From Prorocentrum cordatum (lineage: Eukaryota > Sar > Dinophyceae > Prorocentrales > Prorocentraceae): a DNA stretch of 64,000 bases. The notes beneath the pieces are model-generated. The model ran no database searches, was not told where the DNA came from, and was given only the letters and a program-made list of their open reading frames with translations. This document shows positions 58,866 through 64,000 of this stretch, one piece after another (the stretch's first letter is position 1; the number at the start of each line of letters is the position of its first letter). The stretch spans positions 141,001 to 205,000 of the forward strand of contig CAUYUJ010006336.1 in NCBI GenBank assembly GCA_963575745.1, written 5' to 3'. Both the position numbers and the translations under genes were made by a program.

Positions 58866-58928
58866 GTTCATTGCATTGGGTTGTATTGCATGGCGTTGCG
58901 TTGCATTGCATTGGCTTGCGCGCGCGTT
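58866..58928 (+). repeat. (TTGCA/TTGCG)n pentamer tract
   Basis: CATTGCATTGGGTTGTATTG, GCGTTGCGTTGCATTGCATT. Degenerate pentanucleotide repeat. Confidence 0.75.
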
Positions 58929-59174
58929 GCCCAACTCCACGCTCATCCTTTCATTTTTTCTCCCCTCTTCCTCTTCCTCGCCCTTCCCTCTCATCTATCC
59001 CCCTCCTCCTCGTCCTCCCCCTCCTCATTCTTTCATCCCATCCTGGTGGTGGATATGGAAGTTTTGAGGAGGGCGAAGAGTGATCCGAGGTTGGGATAAG
59101 GAGGTGAGGTAAATGGAGGGATCTGATGTTCGGATGTTGACGGTGGGGAAGTGCTGGTCACTCGTTAGTTGTTT

Positions 59175-59700
59175 TCCTGCAACGCCTTGGGGGTCCTTGG
59201 GAGGTCCTGGGTCCTGGGGTTCCGAGGGCCTCCCAGGGCCTACCGGGGCTTCGGAGGGCTTCCGAGGTCTTCCGAGGCTGCCAAGGCCTCCTGGGGGCCT
59301 CCAAGCGGCTCCCAGGAGGTCTCCAAGAGGCCCCCGGGGATTGGGGTGGGGGGTGCTGCCGGGACTGGGGTGGGGGTTGTGGGGTGCTGCCGGAACTGGG
59401 GTAGGGGCTGCTGCTGGGACCGGGGTTATGGGGGACGTCTCGAGCGCGGCGCCCCTTCCCGCGGCGCTCCTCGGGACCCCACGGGAGCTCTTTCGGAGGC
59501 CCTGGAGGGTGCTGCCGGGACCGGGGTGGGGGGTAAGAAATCCGAGCGGTTTGGGGGGATTTCTCGAGCGCGGCGGGCCTCCCCCCAAGATGCCCCCGAT
59601 CGTTTGGGGTCACTGGAATAGCGCATTTAGGTGCGGTTGTGGCGCTCCTTCGGGGGCGCTGCGGGGATTGGGGGTGAGGGTTCCATCCCCCAGCATCTTT
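59175..59700 (+). repeat. Degenerate GC-rich minisatellite
   Basis: First CCTTGGGAGGTCCTGGG and TTCCGAGGCCTCC units, then GGGTGCTGCCGGGACTGGGG units (59357, 59386, 59414 variant, 59508) and TCTCGAGCGCGGCG twice (59437, 59562). The Gly/Leu/Pro frames are artefacts. Confidence 0.65.
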
Positions 59701-60730
59701 TGTCGCTACTCCTCTTCCTATCCCTCGTCACCCTACCCGCTCACCTCCTCCCCGCCCTCCTTCCTCCATTCGCTTGCCCCTTCCATCCTCGCTCCGCACT
59801 CCTCGCTCCCGTCCCGTCCCTCATTCACCTCCTCCCCCGGTGTTAGGTTCGAATCTCCTCGGCTCCTTGGAGGCCCCCTCCCCCCTCCACCTGCTGAGAC
59901 CACCTGGGGGTGCCAGGCGGTCTTGGGGGGGGGCGGTGGGTTGTTGCTTCCTGCGTTCATGGGGCGTTCCGAGCGCGTGCTTTCTGTGCACCGTGCACTG
60001 GCACGGTGCACGCGGCGATGCTCAGCAGTAGATCCCGGGCGGTTTGTTGAAGGGCGTGCCCCGCCAGTCCTAGGCAGAGGTCGTGAGAGTCTGCGAGGAT
60101 TCGATGGGGATGTGCAGCGCAGTGCAGGGAGGAAGACGCAATAAGGAAGGAATGACGACGATGATGATGGGGAGGAGGAACAGGAGGAGGAGGAGGAGGA
60201 GGAGGAGTAGGAACAGGAGGAGGAGGAGCCCTCGCCTCAGGGGTCGGCGCCTCTCTGAAGCCCCGCCGCCCAGATCTGCGACCGCACCCTCCGCTTCGAG
60301 CACAGCGACGGAGACGACCCCAGTGAGGATACCTGCTGTCGTCGTCGTCGTCGCCGTCGTGATCGTGGTGGTGGCCGTCCTGGTAGTGTTGCTCTTCCTC
60401 CTCTTCCTCCTCTTCTTCTTTCTCCGTCCTCATGCCCCCTCCTCCCCCTCCCCCCTCCTCATGCCCCCCCCCCCCTCGACTGGGCCCCCCCCCTCCTCCT
60501 CCCCCTCCACCCTTCTCCTCCGCCTTTCCTCGCGGCGGGGAAAGGAAGAGGAGAAGGGAGGATGGGACCCCGCCTCCGTTGCCCTTCCCCTCCCCTTCCT
60601 CGTCCTCTTCCTGCGTCTCCCCTCCTCGTTCCTCATCCCTCCCGTTTACTCCTCCTCCTCCTCCTCCTCCTCCTCCTGCCCCCCCATCCTGCTCCATCCT
60701 CCGTCGACACCATCAGAAAGACGCAGAAGG
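59700..60730. other. Pyrimidine and purine tracts, no supported gene
   Basis: CTC-rich 59700-59850, GAG-rich 60165-60235, (GTC)n 60340-60360, C/CT-rich 60395-60705. A short protein-like phrase ICDRTLRFEHSDGDDPSED (about 60272-60330) may be an exon remnant. Confidence 0.45.
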
Positions 60731-60945
60731 AATTACAACCTGTTGCGGTGGCGCACCGTCCTGCCATTCAGGACCCGTCTATAGCCAAGCCGTCGTGTGA
60801 TCGGTTGGCCAAGGGAGATCTCAGAGAAGGAGGCGCAGCTCAAGAGGTTGCAAGCGAGCATTGCGTAACATGTACGTTGGAGGCTAGGAATGTAGAGGTG
60901 GGAGATCTGCAGGAGGAGGTCAAGAAGCATGCCAATTCAGTCTGA
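60718..60945 (+). pseudogene. Coiled-coil coding fragment, frameshifted
   Basis: Frame 1 reads DTIRKTQKELQPVAVAHRPA, then later TLEARNVEVGDLQEEVKKHA, ending at TGA 60943. Between them another frame reads EISEKEAQLKRLQASIA then a stop. The combined text looks like one broken coiled-coil protein. The family is unknown. Confidence 0.35.
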
Positions 60946-61380
60946 GGTGGCGGCGAGGCCAAATCTTCACACTGGCTAGAAACTGGCTACACCTGCTGCT
61001 TCGTTTGGCTTCCCCAACGTTAAACCCGACGAGACTGACGAGCCCGAGCTCAAATGAGCTCAAGACATCCATTGACACTGAGGTTTGGTCCAAGCTGCCT
61101 GAGCGGCGCGCGGTGAAGATCCCCAGTCCCTGGTGATGACAGTTTTCCTGACAGTGACCAGCCTCGGAAGGGGCAGTTCCAGCTCGGTTGAGCAGCACCA
61201 CAAGCGCGACCTTGCTGACACGGCGCCAGCCGGGCAGCAGTTCCTGCACGAGTGCGGGAAGCTAGTTTCGCGGAGATCGCCGCAGAGGCTCGTGAACCCG
61301 GTGGGGACACCACGGCATGGGTGACGGCATCACGGTGATCGGCATCAGACTCAACAGTGATGAGGCTGTGCTCCACCTCC
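60946..61380. other. No supported gene; possibly the 5' part of the decayed element that follows
   Basis: Moderate-GC DNA with short, unconvincing frames immediately upstream of the endonuclease remnant. Confidence 0.3.
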
Positions 61381-61383
61381 AGT

Positions 61384-62020
61384 GACTGCGCAAGACACCG
61401 AACCTGCACGATTGCCACATTCAATGCTAGTGGTGGCAGGTCGACACGGGAGAATCGGGCGCAGAGAATTGCAGCCTACACACGGTGTCAATGCAACAGA
61501 TTGGTTTCTCACCGATCACGCATTTGGAATCACCACACGGTTGAACCGCCAACAGAGGATTGCCATGTTCTGTGATACCAGCGCGATTTACGACGGGATC
61601 TGCCTCCTCGTCCTCTTACTCCTCCTCCTCCTCCTGCTCCTCCCTTCTCCGGGATGGTTCGATCTGATTCACCATCCTCAAGGTTTACCCGAAGGACGCC
61701 ATCGGCGCCAGTGGTCAGCATCTTGAAGCTCTGGCAGCAGTTGGAAGGATCGTGTCCCGCGCGAGTACACCATGCATCATTGGAGGTGATTGGACTATGA
61801 CAGGGCTTGTCTTGGATCAGTCTGAATTTTCCGATGTTATCATCGACTGTGTTGGCGACCCCTGATCAAGTTACGTTCCGCGGCGGGACAGGCGGTTCTA
61901 CAATAGCTGTTGTTGGCCTCGACGATTCAGCGCGGAGGGATATTGAGGAGTTCAGGTGCAGACGAGTTTGCACAAGAAGGCTCACCGACCTGTCCTCCTC
62001 AAGCTCGTCCGTCGTCAACG
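61384..62020 (+). pseudogene. Decayed endonuclease (EEP) fragment of a fourth LINE
   Basis: Pieces in changing frames follow the order of an EEP domain: RTCTIATFNASGGRSTRENR (start strand), NATDWFLTDHAFGITTRLNR (the position of the catalytic region), STPCIIGGDWTMTGLV (GD-W/F-N motif, about 61770), VTFRGGTGGSTI, and AHRPVLLKLVRR (the terminal PHRPV motif, about 61980). A CTC tract (61603-61650) interrupts it. At least three frameshifts and several stops are present, and no RT follows within the window. Confidence 0.5.
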
Positions 62021-62279
62021 GCTACGCCATCCAGCTCATCGACTTGGTCACGGCGAGGCCCCTATGAACGCTCCGAGCAGGTCCACTCGCGGAGCCGATC
62101 AACTGGTTCATTCGTGCTGCTCTTGCGGATCAGGCAGTGCGGACGGTTCAGGACGCCTTCCAGCGATCCAGCAATGGTATGGGCCTTTATTTCCAGAGTA
62201 TGTGGCAAGTGTGCGCATTATGTTGCCCGTGATACAAAAAAAAACGCTGGAACTCACGGCAGGAATTTCGAGCCCCGAT

Positions 62280-62482
62280 GGGTGAATGTTGGACGCCAGT
62301 TGAAGCAAAACAGTGACGTCTGGGTGATGGGCCAAGGCTGGGAGTGCACGCGGGAGGCACTCATGGCCAGGGGGGGGCGGGGGCGGGCGCGGCAGCTCGC
62401 GCCCCCGGACCGCCGCGAGGCGCACGTGCAGATCGATGGCATGACGATCAGCTTCCAGGTCCGCGGTCGGGAGAGCGGGTGA
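62280..62482 (+). CDS. Short coding-like segment, possibly a last exon
   Basis: Frame 2 reads DVWVMGQGWECTREALMARG, a basic Gly/Arg stretch, then PDRREAHVQIDGMTISFQVR and GRESG with TGA 62480-62482. The part from 62330 on looks like protein. The upstream GTGACGTCTGGGTGATGGG resembles the end of repeat family D. No family is recognised. Confidence 0.3.
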
Positions 62483-62499
62483 AGCGGGGGAAGGAGAAA

Positions 62500-62800
62500 T
62501 GTAGAGGAGGAGGAGGCGGAGGAGGAGGAGGCTCAGGAGGAGGACGGATGAGCAGGAGGATTGACGCTCACAGAGGGGCAGAAGGAGGAAGAGGAGGAAC
62601 AGGCTGCGATCGTGGATCTCTTTAGCCATCATGAACCAGGAACCAGGAGGAGGAGGAGGAAGGGAGGGAGGGAGGGAGGGAGGGAGGGGGATGGGGAGGG
62701 TAGGAGGCGGATGCAGGAGGGAGACGAGGTGGGCAAAGATGACGAGGAGGAGGAGGACGACGAGGAGGATGAGGAGGAGTTCAGGAGCGGGGAGGGAACT
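62500..62800 (+). repeat. (GAG)n/(GGGA)n purine tract
   Basis: GAGGAGGAGG, then GGGAGGGAGGGAGGGAGG at about 62665-62690, then GACGAGGAGG; low complexity. Confidence 0.85.
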
Positions 62801-62939
62801 GTCCTTCTCCTCCTCCTCCTCCCCCGCTTCTCTTCTCCCGCCCCCCTGCCCTACCATCCTTCCCTCTCCCAGACCTGTTCCTCGTACCTCATCCGCCCCA
62901 GTTGCCCAGTGCCCGGGGCGGTGGGGACGACAACTTGAC

Positions 62940-63330
62940 GGACCATGTCAGGGAGGGACATCCGAATCCCACCAGCCCTTCAGGGCGTAGGTTGTTCAGC
63001 GAGTTCGTTACTTCAACTCCCATCTTCGTTTCGGAGAGGGTGTATTATTGTTTTTACTGATACGCACCCCGTCCCCCACTCCGTTTGGGCCCCAACAAGG
63101 GCCAATGCCCACCCCTCATCCCGCCACCCCTGTCCAACACAAATCCCACATGCGGCAACATTATGCACCATGAACGGTCTCCCCCCGCGATATTTTGCTG
63201 TGTGAGTTTGACATGGACGGCTGGGGGTCTGGGTATTGCCGGGTGCGCGCAGGCCTACCCCCTTGTCAAAAACCAATGCAAGCATCCCGTCGTCATGGTG
63301 CAGCACGGTTTTGACAGGGATGTGAGGGGT
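62940..63330. other. No supported gene
   Basis: Unique moderate-GC DNA; CTGGGGGTCTGGGTATTGCC at 63221 recalls the end motif of family D. Confidence 0.35.
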
Positions 63331-63354
63331 CGATGTGCTTTGTGATGTGTGTGG

Positions 63355-63545
63355 TCGCGTGCACTGGCGCACCTGGCACACTCTGCGCGCGTCGCGCACG
63401 TGGCGCACCTATCGCGGCTGGAGCACGCGGCACATTTGGAGCATGTTGAGCATGTGGCGCGTCTGGCGCACGATGCGATCCTGGCACGCTTGGGCGCCTG
63501 GCGCACCTGGTGCGCGTGGCGCGTTTAGGACTCGTGGCTGACCTC
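63355..63545 (+). repeat. TGGCGCACCTGGC-type minisatellite
   Basis: Diverged 9-15 bp units such as GTGGCGCACCTATCG, GTCTGGCGCACGATG and GCCTGGCGCACCTGG. Similar to the array at 31318-31605. Confidence 0.7.
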
Positions 63546-63729
63546 CTCAGCGTCGCGCACCTGGCGCCTGTATCGACTCCACGTAGCTGACCATCCAACG
63601 ACGACCTCTGAGTAAGGTGACTCGCGTGCTACTTGTGCGTTGCCAGGGCGGGTGGGAGTGAGCGAGACGGCTTGTGGCTGGTGGGTATTTTGACCCTCCC
63701 CCTATCCCCTCCCCTGGGTTTGGATCCCT

Positions 63730-63905
63730 CCCACCGCGATCGGTCAGAGCGTCCAAGATGGCTCCAGCATTGCCCTTATAGCCTAGTAGGGCTTCCGATA
63801 TCTCGCAAGGTACCCCAAGATGTCTCAGGCTAGCCTCCAACTCGCTTCCAAGATGCCCCCAAACCGTCCAACGACGCTCCAAGTCGCCACGGAGCCTCCC
63901 AAGGA
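63730..63905 (-). repeat. Reverse-oriented relative of the GGGGCCTCTTGG minisatellite
   Basis: CCAAGATGGCTCC, CCCAAGATGTCTCAGG, CCAAGATGCCCCC, CCAAGTCGCCACGG and similar. Read on the minus strand these give GGGGGCATCTTGG units. Confidence 0.5.
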
Positions 63906-64000
63906 CGCCCCCGCGCGGCCGAAGCGTTTCCAACACTTTGGGGGGACGACTCGTCTGTACACTATCGCCCTTCTTCTTCTGGTCGGCTCTGGGGGAGTTA

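Overview
The window looks like nuclear DNA of a dinoflagellate, a core dinoflagellate of the Prorocentrum/Symbiodiniaceae kind (genus not tested). The decisive evidence is a perfect 22-nt copy of the dinoflagellate spliced leader (SL) at 51308-51329 and a one-mismatch copy at 24498-24519. Each sits at the 5' end of a LINE-type retrotransposon. High GC, many degenerate triplet and minisatellite arrays, small scattered exon-like segments, and the absence of bacterial operon structure agree with this. No rRNA, tRNA, CRISPR or bacterial regulatory site was recognised.

Layout. 0-3.4 kb holds GC-rich, gene-like reading frames of unknown function, broken by stops and frameshifts and carrying a three-times repeated short motif. 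3.4-9.1 kb is mostly non-coding, with one hypothetical ORF, a 12-bp minisatellite, a short conserved exon-like segment and a long (ACT)n array. 9.3-10.0 kb is a decayed reverse-transcriptase fragment, followed by a second (ACT)n array to 11.2 kb. 12.5-14.6 kb has two minus-strand coding regions, one frameshifted and one an intact coiled-coil ORF. 15.0-17.3 kb has a foldback element and long ATC-type arrays. 17.55-18.66 kb has two exons of a probable STAND/AAA ATPase of the soluble adenylate cyclase kind. 19.5-24.4 kb is a repeat field with pentamer and GAT arrays, two related inverted-repeat elements, a further one between them, and a satellite of about 140 bp.

Three large LINE elements dominate the rest. 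Element 1 (about 24.5-29.4 kb) has an RRM/coiled-coil ORF1, then an endonuclease-RT ORF2 in the same frame after a single TAG. Element 2 (about 37.5-45.2 kb) has a zinc-ribbon/coiled-coil ORF1, a TAG, an in-frame endonuclease lacking its own ATG, then a -1 frame RT-RNase H ORF of 1739 codons. Element 3 (51308-57959) begins exactly with the SL, is bounded by a 12/13-bp target-site duplication, and encodes a RanBP2-type zinc finger/coiled-coil ORF1, an endonuclease split by a -1 shift, then RT, RNase H and Cys-rich tails. Elements 1 and 2 are both flanked on each side by (CTC)n tracts. A decayed endonuclease fragment of a fourth element lies at 61.4-62.0 kb.

Between the elements (29.4-37.4, 45.2-51.3 and 58-64 kb) nearly everything is repeat: foldback/MITE-like elements, a dispersed family ending in a GTCGGGGGTCTGGG-type motif (four copies), degenerate GGGGCCTCTTGG minisatellites, and purine or pyrimidine tracts. 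The most interesting reading is that these LINEs are transcribed, trans-spliced with the SL, and reinserted as SL-tagged copies, with their modules apparently linked by recoding (stop readthrough or -1 frameshifting) rather than by separate start codons.
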